A DNA stretch of 64,000 nucleotides from FEN-1297 sp963834015 (GCA_963834015.1 CAWIAG010000003.1:434001-498000), one strand, 5' to 3'. Positions 1-9,365 are shown, numbered from the stretch's first letter. Made by a program: numbers and translations. The notes: generated from the letters alone by a model not told the origin.

Positions 1-1
1 C

Positions 2-652
2 GTTAATTTAAGAGTATCCGAATCAACTTACCCGTTATTAAGGCGCCCGTTCAGTGTCTGCGATGTTGAAGGCGACTTTATTTATCTGATGTTCAATGTT
101 CTGGGCGAAGGTACAAAAACTCTTGCCAATAAACGTAACGGAGATCCACTGGATATTCTCGGCCCTCTCGGCAACGGTTTTAATTATGAAGGAAGCTATG
201 AGACGGCAGTCATAGTTGCAGGCGGCCTGGGTTCTGCGCCGTTTTCATACCTGACCCGGAAGATAGGCAAAAGAAAAAAAGTATTAAGCTTTGTAGGCGG
301 AAAAACATTCAGAGAAGTTATAACACACGGGATGAATAATATATTAACTGCAACCGACGACGGTTCTTTGGGTTTCAAGGGAAATGTAGTTGAACTTTTA
401 AATGAAAATATAAATCTGCTTAATTCAAAAGATGTAAAAATATTCGGCTGCGGCCCTAATGCAATGCTCAGGTCGCTTAGCAGCTTTTGTATAAAAAATA
501 ATATTGAATGCGAAATATCTACAGAATGTGCAATGGCATGCGGATTTGGAATTTGCCAGGGATGCCCGGTTGAATCAACAAAACATAAAGATAAATACCT
601 CCTGGTATGCAAGGACGGGCCTGTATTTAATATTAAGGATATAATATTATGA
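2..652 (+). CDS. pyrK: Dihydroorotate dehydrogenase electron-transfer subunit (5'-truncated)
   Basis: FAD and [2Fe-2S] subunit that passes electrons from the PyrD catalytic subunit to NAD+ in class 1B dihydroorotate dehydrogenase (pyrimidine synthesis, cytoplasm). The frame is open from base 2, so the N-terminus lies outside the window; the visible part begins just before the FAD-binding motif RRPFSV. A glycine-rich GGLGSAPF stretch fits the NAD-binding domain. The C-terminus carries the iron-sulfur cysteines in ECAMACGFGICQGC followed by LVCKDGPVF. The stop overlaps the pyrD start (ATGA), the usual translational coupling of these two genes. An ATG at 89 is internal and would remove the flavin motif, so it is not the start. 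Confidence 0.93.
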   Translation, partial: VNLRVSESTYPLLRRPFSVCDVEGDFIYLMFNVLGEGTKTLANKRNGDPLDILGPLGNGFNYEGSYETAVIVAGGLGSAPFSYLTRKIGKRKKVLSFVGGKTFREVITHGMNNILTATDDGSLGFKGNVVELLNENINLLNSKDVKIFGCGPNAMLRSLSSFCIKNNIECEISTECAMACGFGICQGCPVESTKHKDKYLLVCKDGPVFNIKDIIL

Positions 653-1566
653 GCAATATAGATTTATCCGTACAGGTAGGCACATTAGAATTCAGGAACC
701 CGGTACTGCTTGCTTCGGGTACCGTAGGATACGGCAATGAAATGTCCGAGTTCGTTGATTTAAATAAAATTGGCGGAATTGTTACAAAATCATTAAGTTT
801 AAAACCCAGGAAAGGAAATCCACCTCAGAGAATTGTAGAAACAGCTTCCGGTATGCTTAATGCAATCGGATTGGCAAATGTAGGCGTAGAGGTTTTCTTA
901 AAGGAAAAAATACCTTTCTTAAAAAAGTTTGATGTTCCCCTTATTTGTAATATTGCAGCTAGTACAATTGAAGAATATGTTGAATGCGCAAGGATACTTA
1001 CTGAAGAAGAGGCAATACACGCATTTGAGATAAACGTATCCTGCCCAAATGTTAAAGAAGGCGGCCTGCAATTCGGTAATGATATTTCAGCCGTAGGGAA
1101 GATAACCAATAAGGTTAAATCAGTTACTAAAAAACCTGTGATAATAAAACTTTCTCCTAATGTATCTAATATTGCAGATTTTGCTAAAGTTGTAAAAGAT
1201 GAAGGCGGGGATGCCGTTTCTGCTATAAATACTCTTGTAGGCACTGCTTTCGATATCAATACTCGCAAACCGAAAATAAAGAATGTTACCGGGGGACTTT
1301 CGGGACCGGCTATTAAACCGGTTGCGCTTGCAAAAGTATTGGAAATAAAGAAAACTGTTGATATACCTATAATCGGTATCGGCGGAATAATGAATTGGAA
1401 AGACGTGGTAGAATTTATGATTGTCGGTGCGTCTGCGGTTCAGCTTGGCACATTGAATTTTATAAATCCTTCGGCGGCAACTAAAATAATAGAGTACCTT
1501 GAAAAATACTGCCTGGATAAGGGTATTGAAAAAATATCAAGTGTAACCGGTTCATATCAAATTTAA
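649..1566 (+). CDS. pyrD: Dihydroorotate dehydrogenase, class 1B catalytic subunit
   Basis: Oxidises dihydroorotate to orotate with FMN, the fourth step of de novo pyrimidine synthesis. At 305 aa it has the normal PyrDB length. It is a TIM barrel with INVSCPNV (the active-site cysteine typical of class 1 enzymes, about residue 130), the substrate stretch INTLVG, and a C-terminal phosphate/FMN-binding region with GIGGI and GASAVQLGT. The start codon overlaps the pyrK stop by four bases. Presence of PyrK just upstream identifies the NAD-linked heterotetrameric 1B form rather than the fumarate-dependent 1A form. Its own stop overlaps the folC start by one base (TAATG), so the three genes are very likely co-transcribed. 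Confidence 0.95.
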   Translation: MSNIDLSVQVGTLEFRNPVLLASGTVGYGNEMSEFVDLNKIGGIVTKSLSLKPRKGNPPQRIVETASGMLNAIGLANVGVEVFLKEKIPFLKKFDVPLICNIAASTIEEYVECARILTEEEAIHAFEINVSCPNVKEGGLQFGNDISAVGKITNKVKSVTKKPVIIKLSPNVSNIADFAKVVKDEGGDAVSAINTLVGTAFDINTRKPKIKNVTGGLSGPAIKPVALAKVLEIKKTVDIPIIGIGGIMNWKDVVEFMIVGASAVQLGTLNFINPSAATKIIEYLEKYCLDKGIEKISSVTGSYQI

Positions 1567-2819
1567 TGTATATGGATATTGAATTAGCTTTAGAAAAACT
1601 ATTTGCGCTTCATACTTTCGGGGTAAAATTAGGATTAGATAATATTAGTGGTTTCCTGAAATACCTTGGAAATCCACACGAAAAATTGAAGACATTTCAC
1701 ATTGCAGGTTCTAACGGGAAAGGCAGCACATCATCTTTTACTGCAAGCATCCTGATGGAGTTCGGGTATAAAGTTGGTTTGTATACATCCCCTCATTTTG
1801 TAAGGTTCAATGAGCGCATACAGATTAACGGCTCACTGGTACCGGATGATTATCTGGCTAAATTTATTAACGATTATTCCGATTATATTGATGAAAACAA
1901 ACTTACTTTTTTTGAAGTTACTACAGCGGTTGCATTTAAGTACTTTTATGAAAATAATGTAAATTATGCCGTAATTGAAACCGGACTTGGCGGCAGGCTT
2001 GATGCAACAAATGTTTTAAATCCCCTGGCTGTATTAATAACATCCATAAGCCTTGAACATACCGCAATACTAGGCACAACAATTAAGGATATTGCGGGTG
2101 AAAAAGCAGGAATTATAAAGAATAATTCGCAGGTATTTATAGGCAGGCTTCCCGAAGATGCTGAAAACGTTATTGATGAAAAATGCAAGGAAACAAACAG
2201 TAAATTGTTTAAGATTGAAGATTATGCAATTATAAAAGGAAATGACCTGGAGCTTTATACTGAAGAAATTGAACTTGATGATTGGTCCATGCCCCTGAAA
2301 GGGCAGTATCAGAAATTCAATGCCGCCCTGGCAGGACTGGCGGTTTCCAAAGTTTTGCTGAAAGATGACTTAAAGACTATTTCACATGGGATTAAGAATG
2401 TAATCAAAAACACAGGTTTACAGGGCAGATTTGAATATTATTCTAAAAAGCCTGATATAATTTTTGATTCCGCCCATAATCCTGAAGGTATTGATAACTT
2501 CTTATCTGAATTTAAACGTGAGATGAACAAATACTCAAGGCGGGTATTGCTGTTCGGCGTGATGAAAGATAAGTCAATAAAGGGCATGTTATCTTCATTG
2601 TGCAACTTCTTTGATGAAATTCATATAACCCGTGTAAATATAGAACGCTCCAGCACAATAGAGGAGCTGGATGGTATTTCAAAGGATCTGAATATTGAAG
2701 CTATCCCGGAGCCGGAGCCGGCAGATTTTGTAAAAAAATTTAAAAAACAACCTGTTGATACGTGCCTGGTAGTATTAGGAAGTATGTATTTGGTAGGTGA
2801 AATAAAATCGGCACTGTAA
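1566..2819 (+). CDS. folC: Bifunctional folylpolyglutamate / dihydrofolate synthase
   Basis: ATP-dependent Mur-ligase-fold enzyme that adds glutamate to dihydropteroate and/or folates. The 417-aa product has the P-loop HIAGSNGKGST near residue 45, the family stretch TSPHFVRFNERIQING, the motif ETGLGGRLDATN, and the C-terminal domain motif FDSAHNPEG, which is diagnostic for FolC. Length matches the family. It starts on the base where pyrD stops; an in-frame second ATG lies two codons later and could also be used. The next gene (rho) is about 200 bp downstream, so this operon probably ends here. Whether it has DHFS activity, FPGS activity or both cannot be read from sequence. Confidence 0.93.
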   Translation: MYMDIELALEKLFALHTFGVKLGLDNISGFLKYLGNPHEKLKTFHIAGSNGKGSTSSFTASILMEFGYKVGLYTSPHFVRFNERIQINGSLVPDDYLAKFINDYSDYIDENKLTFFEVTTAVAFKYFYENNVNYAVIETGLGGRLDATNVLNPLAVLITSISLEHTAILGTTIKDIAGEKAGIIKNNSQVFIGRLPEDAENVIDEKCKETNSKLFKIEDYAIIKGNDLELYTEEIELDDWSMPLKGQYQKFNAALAGLAVSKVLLKDDLKTISHGIKNVIKNTGLQGRFEYYSKKPDIIFDSAHNPEGIDNFLSEFKREMNKYSRRVLLFGVMKDKSIKGMLSSLCNFFDEIHITRVNIERSSTIEELDGISKDLNIEAIPEPEPADFVKKFKKQPVDTCLVVLGSMYLVGEIKSAL

Positions 2820-3015
2820 AAATGCGAAATTGCTTGACATTTTTTCCAAATAGCCGTAATTTTCTACTATACCTCTTGTTCCTTTCATTATTAAGCAATA
2901 GTGTTAAGATAATTGATAAAAATACCGCGTATATAAATACGGGAAAACACCGTTGAAGAATTTCAATAATTTCTATTTTCATATTTCATTTCAAAAATAA
3001 TTTGGGACACATAAA

Positions 3016-4269
3016 ATGCCAATGGATATCTCTGAACTCAAGTCAAAAAAGATTGTTGAACTCAATGCTATAGCAAAGGATTTAGGTATTTCCGGCTACA
3101 GTGATTTGAGGAAACAAGAACTAATCTTCAAAATTCTGGAAGCGCAGACTGCCAAAGACGGCCTTACTTTTTCAAAAGGCGTACTGGAAGTTTTGCCCGA
3201 TGGCTACGGCTTCCTCAGGTCATCGGATTATAACTATCTCCCTTCGCCGGATGATATTTATGTTTCGCCTTCACAAATTAAAAAATTCAGTCTAAGGACC
3301 GGTGACTTCGTCAGCGGCCAGGTAAGACCGCCAAAAGAAGGTGAAAGATTTTTTGCGCTGTTAAGAGTTGAAGCTGTAAACGGACTTGAACCAGAGGGTA
3401 TAAGAGAAAGAACTTTATTTGATAATTTAGTACCGGTATACCCGACCAGAAGAATATCTTTAGAGTCGGCTCCGGGCGAATATTCTATGAGGATTATGGA
3501 TCTTCTTTCACCTATCGGCAAAGGGCAGAGGGGATTGATTGTTTCTCCTCCTAAAAGCGGTAAAACCATCCTGCTTCAGAAGATCGCAAATTCTATTACA
3601 AGAAACCACCCTGAAATAAAGCTGATTATTTTATTAATTGATGAACGTCCAGAAGAAGTAACCGATATGGAACGTTCAGTAAAAGGTGAAGTAATAAGTT
3701 CCACTTTCGACGAACCGGCAGAGAGGCACGTTCAGGTAGCGGATATGGTTATTGAAAAAGCAAAAAGACTTGTCGAAGCAAAGGAAGATGTTGTAATTCT
3801 GCTTGATAGTATTACAAGGCTTGCAAGAGCTCATAACATTGTTGTTCCGCATAGCGGAAGGATTCTTTCAGGCGGTGTTGATTCAAACGCTCTTCATAAA
3901 CCTAAAAGATTTTTCGGAGCTGCACGTAATACCGAAGACGGTGGAAGTTTAACTATTATTGCTACTGCATTAATAGATACCGGCAGCAGGATGGATGATG
4001 TTATATTTGAAGAGTTCAAAGGAACCGGCAACATGGAATTGGTTCTTAACAGGGACTTAAGCGATAGAAGAATCTTCCCGGCGATTGACGTTAACAGATC
4101 AGGTACCAGAAGAGAAGATCTGCTTATGAAAGAGGATGAACTGGCAAAGGTTTGGATATTAAGAAAAATTCTGAGTGATTTTAATCCTGTTGAAGCTATG
4201 GATTTCTTGCTTGATAAAATGCGGGGAGTGAAGAACAACAAGGAATTTTTAAATAACATGAATAATTAG
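3016..4269 (+). CDS. rho: Transcription termination factor Rho
   Basis: Hexameric RNA-dependent ATPase/helicase that ends transcription at Rho-dependent sites. The 417-aa protein shows an N-terminal Rho_N helix bundle (residues about 5-45, with ELKSKKIVELNAIAKDLG), a cold-shock-like RNA-binding domain (YGFLRS near residue 65), and the RecA-like motor with Walker A SPPKSGKTILLQKIA (about residue 175), LLIDERPEEVTDM, Walker B VVILLDSITRLARA, and the Q/R-loop region DGGSLTIIATALIDTGSRMD. No long insertion is seen between Rho_N and the RNA-binding domain, unlike some Bacteroidetes Rho proteins. Monocistronic, with about 200 bp on each side. Confidence 0.97.
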   Translation: MPMDISELKSKKIVELNAIAKDLGISGYSDLRKQELIFKILEAQTAKDGLTFSKGVLEVLPDGYGFLRSSDYNYLPSPDDIYVSPSQIKKFSLRTGDFVSGQVRPPKEGERFFALLRVEAVNGLEPEGIRERTLFDNLVPVYPTRRISLESAPGEYSMRIMDLLSPIGKGQRGLIVSPPKSGKTILLQKIANSITRNHPEIKLIILLIDERPEEVTDMERSVKGEVISSTFDEPAERHVQVADMVIEKAKRLVEAKEDVVILLDSITRLARAHNIVVPHSGRILSGGVDSNALHKPKRFFGAARNTEDGGSLTIIATALIDTGSRMDDVIFEEFKGTGNMELVLNRDLSDRRIFPAIDVNRSGTRREDLLMKEDELAKVWILRKILSDFNPVEAMDFLLDKMRGVKNNKEFLNNMNN

Positions 4270-4291
4270 TATTTCTCCATTTCAAAGCTCG

Positions 4292-4312
4292 ATTAATCGA
4301 TTAATTTTTTTA
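4292..4312 (+). terminator. Weak terminator-like palindrome after rho
   Basis: ATTAATCGATTAAT is a perfect 14-base palindrome followed directly by a run of seven T, about 20 bases after the rho stop. The hairpin would be AT-rich and short, so it is only a possible intrinsic terminator. Confidence 0.3.
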
Positions 4313-4480
4313 TAATTATCGGCTAAGGGTTAACTATGCCCTGTTATGGATAAAGACTTTTTTTGAATTTGGCTGTAATAAGAAATAAGCCCTATATTTA
4401 AGATTAAAATAAGACAGAACTCTATTTAACAGGTGCCGATTATATCGGGAAATATTGAATAAAATGTATAATAGTTAATA

Positions 4481-5464
4481 ATGAGTAAATTTGTATTTAC
4501 ATGCGGGGATATCAACGGCATAGGCCCCGAAATTGTTATTAAAGCTTTGAACAATATTACCCGCGGTTCAAAGGATGAATTTATATTTGCATGCCCGCAA
4601 AATATTTTTAAATTTGTTTCTAAATTTATAACGCCGGAATTCGAATACACGGTAAGCAATACGATAAGCAGCAGGAATAAAAAACAGGTTTTAATTTTAA
4701 ATACAGGATTATTTAAACATACACCGGGAATACCAACCGTTGACTCGGGCAGAGCTTCTTTTAAGTCGATACAAACATCTTTTGAATTATTAAAAAACGG
4801 TTATTCCGATGCAGTAGTTACCGCCCCGATATCCAAAACAGCTATTAAATTTGCCGGAAAAAACTTTCCCGGCCACACGGAGATGTTTGCAGAATGGTGC
4901 AATGTCAAGAATTATGTTATGATGTTTCTTTCAGGAAAGATGAATGCAGCAATCGCTACAATTCACGAGCCTATTAAAAAAGTACCCGGATTGATTACAA
5001 AAAAACTTCTAAACCAGAATATAGAAGTAATAATTAATGCTTTACAAAATGATTTGAAAATAAAATCTCCCATGATTGCGATTTTGGGATTAAACCCCCA
5101 TGCAGGGGAAAACGGACTTATCGGCCGCGAAGAAGAGGAAAAGATAAAACCATTTATTTTTGAAAGTAAATATTCGCGATATTTAAGCGGTCCTTTCTCC
5201 CCGGATGCTTTTTTTGCAAATAAAATGTACAGGAAATTTGATTTAGTCCTGGGTATGTATCACGACCAGGCGTTAATCCCTTTTAAATTAATAAATTTTG
5301 GTTCGGGTGTAAATTATACAGCCGGTCTGCCTATTGTCAGAACATCGCCGGACCACGGAACCGCCTTTGATATAGCAGGAAAGGGAATTGCGGACGAATC
5401 GAGTATAATCAGCGCCTTTATTTACGCAAAAAAAATTGTTAAAAACAGAAATTTGAATAAATAA
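4481..5464 (+). CDS. pdxA: 4-hydroxythreonine-4-phosphate dehydrogenase
   Basis: NAD-dependent, metal-requiring enzyme of the DXP-dependent vitamin B6 (pyridoxal phosphate) pathway. The 327-aa product has the family landmarks: GDINGIGPEI at the N-terminus, FPGHTEMFAEW (metal-ligand His), LNPHAGENGLIGREE, MYHDQALIPFK (second metal-binding His), and the C-terminal GLPIVRTSPDHGTAFDIAG with a third His. Length is normal. The upstream 211 bp hold no gene and may contain the promoter. The stop overlaps the start of the following methyltransferase by one base, so they are probably co-translated. Confidence 0.95.
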   Translation: MSKFVFTCGDINGIGPEIVIKALNNITRGSKDEFIFACPQNIFKFVSKFITPEFEYTVSNTISSRNKKQVLILNTGLFKHTPGIPTVDSGRASFKSIQTSFELLKNGYSDAVVTAPISKTAIKFAGKNFPGHTEMFAEWCNVKNYVMMFLSGKMNAAIATIHEPIKKVPGLITKKLLNQNIEVIINALQNDLKIKSPMIAILGLNPHAGENGLIGREEEEKIKPFIFESKYSRYLSGPFSPDAFFANKMYRKFDLVLGMYHDQALIPFKLINFGSGVNYTAGLPIVRTSPDHGTAFDIAGKGIADESSIISAFIYAKKIVKNRNLNK

Positions 5465-6201
5465 TGGATCTTATTACTGAAAGTAAAATATATGAAAGGC
5501 TGCCTCTTATATATAATTATATAATGCGCAGCGTTAATTATTCATTATGGGCTAAGTATATTTATTCATTAGTAAAAGATGATATTGCAGGAAGTTCTTC
5601 CGTACTGGAATTAGGGGCGGGAAATTGTAATTTTACAAATAAACTATGTTCATATTTTCCTAATATCTTAGCTACAGACATATCCCGGAATATGCTTATA
5701 TCCGGTGACGGCGCTTTATTACCAAGGGTATGCTGCGATATGAAAATGCTTCCGTTTAAATCGCAATTTGATTTAATATATTCATGTTTTGACAGCGTGA
5801 ACTATATATCCAGTCGTAAAAATCTTTTAAGTATGTTTAAACAGATTTCCAAATTATTACCGGATAGCGGAATATTCACATTCGATGCAAGCCTGGAAAA
5901 AAACAGCCTTGCTTATGCAAAAAAGCCGGAACGGTCGGGAACCTACAAGGGCATAAAATTCAGCCAAAAAAGCGAGTACAATTTAAACACTAAAATTCAT
6001 AAAAATACTTTTATACTAAAGCTTAAATCGGGTGAATATTTCAGCGAAGTGCACAATCAAAAAATATTTTCTTTTGAAACATACTTTAACCTTCTTGAAC
6101 TTGCAGGTTTACGGGTAAGAAATTGCTACGAAGCTTTTTCATTCAAACAGGGAAGCGCTTCATCGGAAAGAGTTCAATTCATCATTAAAAAGGTAAAATA
6201 A
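5464..6201 (+). CDS. Class I SAM-dependent methyltransferase, substrate unknown
   Basis: A 245-aa Rossmann-fold methyltransferase. Motif I is visible as VLELGAGNCNFT (about residues 46-57), followed by an acidic position in ATDIS (end of strand 2) and a motif IV-like FDLIYSCFDSVNYI. The C-terminal half contains the extra beta-strands common in small-molecule methyltransferases. No substrate-specifying motif was recognised. It starts on the last base of pdxA and stops one base before the FtsE-like ATPase, so the three genes form one transcription unit. Residues 1-40 look like a short helical lid. A function in B6 metabolism is not implied by the linkage alone. Confidence 0.8.
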   Translation: MDLITESKIYERLPLIYNYIMRSVNYSLWAKYIYSLVKDDIAGSSSVLELGAGNCNFTNKLCSYFPNILATDISRNMLISGDGALLPRVCCDMKMLPFKSQFDLIYSCFDSVNYISSRKNLLSMFKQISKLLPDSGIFTFDASLEKNSLAYAKKPERSGTYKGIKFSQKSEYNLNTKIHKNTFILKLKSGEYFSEVHNQKIFSFETYFNLLELAGLRVRNCYEAFSFKQGSASSERVQFIIKKVK

Positions 6202-6202
6202 T

Positions 6203-6877
6203 ATGCTGACATTTAAAAATGTTGCTTTCAGTTATCAGACTCAGCCTGTATTTTCAGATTTAAATTTAAATATAGATAACGGTGAATTCAGCTTTTTGAT
6301 TGGAAAGAGCGGCTGCGGTAAAAGCACACTTATAAAGTTAGTATATATGAATTACCAGCCGGATGCCGGCGAAGTGATTGTTGCAGGTTATAGTTCAAAA
6401 TCAATCAAACGATCAGAACTTCCGTATCTCCGAAGGCGCCTCGGAATAATCTTTCAGGACTTCAAACTGCTTCCGGACAGAAATATATATGATAATCTAG
6501 CTTTTGTTCTAGGGTCGACCGGCGTATCATTAAAAGAAATAAAAATAAAAGTTAACGATGTACTTACGGATGTTGGGCTTTTTCACAGGAGGTTTAGCAT
6601 GCCGGATGAGATATCCGGCGGTGAAAAACAGCGTGTAGCTATTGCAAGAGCTGTTATCAATGACCCGGTACTGATACTTGCGGATGAACCTACAGGCAAC
6701 CTGGATCCTGAAACAGCGGCGGATATAATTGAAATATTAAAAAAGATAAATTCAAAAGGCACAACCGTACTGATAGCTACGCATAATTATGATATTGTAA
6801 AAAGGAATCCCGCCAAAATTTATAAAATTGAAGACGGGAAATCCCTGGTTGCAATTACAAAACAAAAGGAAAGTTAA
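6203..6877 (+). CDS. FtsE-like ABC transporter ATPase
   Basis: A 224-aa ATP-binding subunit with Walker A GKSGCGKST (about residue 36), Q-loop FQDFKLLPDRNIYDNLAF, signature ISGGEKQRVAIARA, Walker B VLILADEPTGNLD and switch His in IATHNYDI. The LLPDR(N/T)V(Y/W)-type segment and overall length match the FtsE/LolD branch of ATPases that work with FtsX-type permeases. No permease gene lies nearby: the next gene (adk) is convergent, three bases away. The partner must be encoded elsewhere, which is common for ftsE in Bacteroidota. A role in divisome/peptidoglycan hydrolase control is inferred from the family; a LolD-like or MacB-like role cannot be excluded. Confidence 0.82.
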   Translation: MLTFKNVAFSYQTQPVFSDLNLNIDNGEFSFLIGKSGCGKSTLIKLVYMNYQPDAGEVIVAGYSSKSIKRSELPYLRRRLGIIFQDFKLLPDRNIYDNLAFVLGSTGVSLKEIKIKVNDVLTDVGLFHRRFSMPDEISGGEKQRVAIARAVINDPVLILADEPTGNLDPETAADIIEILKKINSKGTTVLIATHNYDIVKRNPAKIYKIEDGKSLVAITKQKES

Positions 6878-6880
6878 ATT

Positions 6881-7531
6881 CTATTTATCCGGTTCAAGTT
6901 TGGATAATATATCATTTGTTATCTTATCAACTTCACCGGAGCCATTGATTAAGATTACCTTTTTTCTTCCTTCATAATAATCAAGGACGGGTTTTGTTGT
7001 ATTACGGTATACTTCCATCCTGTTTCTTATTACTTTTTCAGAATCATCATCCCTTTGGAAAAAACTGTTTTCAGCATTACAATCGGGACAATTCGTTTTG
7101 TCCTTTATATCAAAATAATTAAAAAGGCTGCCGCAGTTCCTGCAAACTCTTCGCTGGGTAAGGCGTTGAACTAATTCTTCCTCATCGGCAGTAATAACCA
7201 GTAATTGAGTGTCTTTTATCTTTAATTCCTCAAGCATTGCGTCCAGTGCAATTGCCTGCGTGGTTGAACGTGGAAAGCCATCAAGTATAAAACCATTTTT
7301 ACATTCCGGTTTTTGCAAAGTATCTTTAATAAGTCCGATAATTATATCATCTGAAACCAATTCGCCGCGATTCATCATACCCTGAGCTTTTAAACCAAGC
7401 GGAGTTTGATCTTTAACAGCTTTTCTTAAAATATCGCCGGTGGAAATATGTGCTATATTAAATTTAGCGGAAAGAACTTTTGCCTGTGTCCCTTTTCCAA
7501 CACCGGGAGAACCGAATAATATTATACGCAT
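6881..7531 (-). CDS. adk: Adenylate kinase (zinc-lid type)
   Basis: Interconverts ATP + AMP and 2 ADP in the cytoplasm. The 216-aa protein begins MRIILFGSPGVGKGTQA (Walker A P-loop), has the AMP-binding stretch STGDILR, the GFPRSTTQA segment with the conserved Arg, and a long LID domain with four cysteines in CRNCGS and CPDC, i.e. the zinc-binding form seen in Gram-positives and many Bacteroidota/Chlorobi. The C-terminal ends with the usual YYEGRKKVILING segment. It converges on the FtsE-like gene with a three-base gap and no obvious terminator between them. Confidence 0.96.
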   Translation of the reverse strand: MRIILFGSPGVGKGTQAKVLSAKFNIAHISTGDILRKAVKDQTPLGLKAQGMMNRGELVSDDIIIGLIKDTLQKPECKNGFILDGFPRSTTQAIALDAMLEELKIKDTQLLVITADEEELVQRLTQRRVCRNCGSLFNYFDIKDKTNCPDCNAENSFFQRDDDSEKVIRNRMEVYRNTTKPVLDYYEGRKKVILINGSGEVDKITNDILSKLEPDK

Positions 7532-7640
7532 TTATCTCTCATCAATTTATTGATTTACTATTAATTAAAAAAAACACGTGTAAATATAAAGATAATTAGG
7601 AAGTAATTTTTAATTATTAAATCAGCAAATTATATATTTT

Positions 7641-8174
7641 TTATTTACGATGTGCCGTAGCCTCGAGGTAAGTTGAAAAACTGCCGGGTGTATCAGGCCG
7701 GGCAATTTCAAACTTAATATCCAGCTTTTGATTATTGATTTTTATGTAAGTCAGCCTGTAGATAGGTTCATTTTGACTTGGTGTACTTAGAAAAATAATT
7801 GAGTTTTGATCATCTGAAAAATTAACCGAATAATTGATAACATGCCCTTCATTATCAAAATAAATTGCCTGTGTGGAATTGGAAGGTTCTTTATAAATTA
7901 TCATCAGGTCGTTATGTGAGTAAGTCTGTTTATCGTTTCCGGCAGGATAATTTGCAGTGCTCTTCCTGATTAAAATTCTCTTTTGCAGATCAAAATCAAA
8001 AGAGAAACTTCCGGTTGATTGCCCTGTTTTGCCGCGTCCTTCCCCTAACCAATCGCCAATAATAAAATGCCACTGCTTCCAATCAATATCTTTTTTAAGA
8101 GTTTGTGTGAAATTAACGGATGAAGTAAGAATCATAAGTGCCGGCAGGAAGAAAAAGATATGTTTTCTAAGCAT
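7641..8174 (-). CDS. Secreted protein with a DUF1579/lipocalin-like domain
   Basis: A 177-aa protein with a clear signal peptide (MLRKHIFFFLPALMILTS, cleavage likely after residue 20-24). The mature part begins with WKQWHFIIGDWLGEGRG, a pattern resembling the start of small beta-barrel families such as DUF1579 and THAP4/nitrobindin-like barrels, in which this stretch precedes antiparallel strands. The remainder alternates hydrophobic strands and turns, consistent with a single barrel exported to the periplasm or surface. A good ribosome binding site (AAAAGGAG) precedes the ATG. No catalytic motif was recognised, so function is unknown. It lies between adk and tadA on the same strand, but gaps of more than 100 bp suggest its own promoter. 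Confidence 0.75.
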   Translation of the reverse strand: MLRKHIFFFLPALMILTSSVNFTQTLKKDIDWKQWHFIIGDWLGEGRGKTGQSTGSFSFDFDLQKRILIRKSTANYPAGNDKQTYSHNDLMIIYKEPSNSTQAIYFDNEGHVINYSVNFSDDQNSIIFLSTPSQNEPIYRLTYIKINNQKLDIKFEIARPDTPGSFSTYLEATAHRK

Positions 8175-8284
8175 TGAATTTCTCCTTTTAATTGCAACAA
8201 ATATGGAATAGATGGCTATAAACCGGAAACTACATTATTTATTTGCGAAGTTACATAAAAAGAAAGTTCAACAAAAGAGAAATT

Positions 8285-8770
8285 TTATAAATCGGTGAGT
8301 TTTTTATTATGTTTTTTCTTCCCGGAAAAGAAGTTTTTAAGTAAATTCTCGCTTTCGCTAGCATATATTCCGGAAAATATGTCGACTTTGTGGTTATATT
8401 TACCTTCTGCGGCAAGGTTGTATAAAGAGCCGCAGGCGCCGAATTTTGGATCAAAAGCTCCGAAGTATAAACTCTTAATTCTTGAATTAAGGAGGGCTCC
8501 CGTACACATTATGCACGGTTCAAGAGTAACATAGATATCGCATTCACTTAAACGCCAGTTGCCTGTATGATTTGAAGCCGCAGTAAGGGCTATCATCTCG
8601 GCGTGAGCTGTTGCGTCTTTTAATTTTTCCACCTGGTTATAACCCCTGCCGATAATCCTATTATTAAGAACAACCACAGCACCGACAGGTACTTCATCAT
8701 CCAACAGGGCCTTTTCGGCTTCCTGAATAGCGGCAAACATGAATTTATATGAATCTTCTGAAAAAAGCAT
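8285..8770 (-). CDS. tadA: tRNA-specific adenosine deaminase
   Basis: Zinc-dependent deaminase that converts A34 to inosine in the tRNA wobble position. The 161-aa protein has the cytidine-deaminase-fold signature HAEMIAL (zinc His and catalytic Glu, about residue 57) and PCIMCTGALLNSRI (two zinc Cys, about residue 87), plus DPKFGACGSLYNL, a TadA-specific stretch. Its canonical substrate is tRNA-Arg with anticodon ACG, and a tRNA-Arg(ACG) gene lies at 19624-19697 in this same window. Length is typical of bacterial TadA. Confidence 0.93.
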   Translation of the reverse strand: MLFSEDSYKFMFAAIQEAEKALLDDEVPVGAVVVLNNRIIGRGYNQVEKLKDATAHAEMIALTAASNHTGNWRLSECDIYVTLEPCIMCTGALLNSRIKSLYFGAFDPKFGACGSLYNLAAEGKYNHKVDIFSGIYASESENLLKNFFSGKKKHNKKLTDL

Positions 8771-8825
8771 AGTTTGAAAATTATCAATTTTACGTTTTAA
8801 TTATTGAATATTTTAAATTTCTTTC

Positions 8826-9365
8826 CTATCGTAATAAACAAAACACTTTTATATTCATAATCTTATATTCGTGAATGAGTTTGAACCCTAATTTAACATA
8901 ATAAGCAATATTTTCAATCCTACTAGTTTCAAGGTAGCACGGTATTTTTCTGCCATCCAACTCAATTAATTTTTCTTCAATCATCCTTCGGCCATATCCA
9001 TGTCTTTGCAACAAAGGATCCACTCCAATCATATCCAGCAGACAATAATATCCCGAAATAATCTTAGTCCGTGTTTCTCGTTTCCTATTTCCAATTTTAA
9101 TTAGTCTATATAATACTCCAAAATTAACTCGAAAACACAAACTTAGTAAACCGGCTTGAAGGACAGTTAATAAAGAAAAATTATTATTTTTGGAATAAAT
9201 CCAAATTGATACGCCTTCTAATCTTTCACTGGTTGAAATTACCTCACCATTTGCTAATCCAAGGCAAATAAGAAATTTAAAAAGATATATTAGTTTCCTT
9301 TTTCTATATACGTCATTAGGAATTATATAATTAAATATTGGGTAATCAATAAAGGATTGACTCAA
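8826..9365 (-). CDS. GNAT-family N-acetyltransferase (start uncertain)
   Basis: The C-terminal half has the GNAT acetyl-CoA-binding pattern: LDMIGVDPLLQRHGYGRRMIEEKL (Q/R-x-x-G-x-G/A region, about residues 110-133), followed by the C-terminal strand-helix LETSRIENIAYYVKLGFKLIHEY, where the conserved Tyr and GF are visible. The given start is a TTG that falls inside the first helix; the frame remains open at least 23 codons further upstream, and those codons (reading IYSIQKNDIDKTARLL) look like the usual first strand and helix of GNAT proteins. No ATG or GTG is seen there, so the real start may be a rare codon near 9400 or the gene may have lost its start. Substrate unknown. Confidence 0.7.
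   Translation of the reverse strand: MSQSFIDYPIFNYIIPNDVYRKRKLIYLFKFLICLGLANGEVISTSERLEGVSIWIYSKNNNFSLLTVLQAGLLSLCFRVNFGVLYRLIKIGNRKRETRTKIISGYYCLLDMIGVDPLLQRHGYGRRMIEEKLIELDGRKIPCYLETSRIENIAYYVKLGFKLIHEYKIMNIKVFCLLR

Noticed and set aside
2740..2982. 80-aa minus-strand frame with a hydrophobic N-terminus between folC and rho
   Set aside because: It overlaps the folC end by 80 bp, has no ribosome binding site or recognisable family, and mostly reflects antisense of folC and AT-rich DNA.
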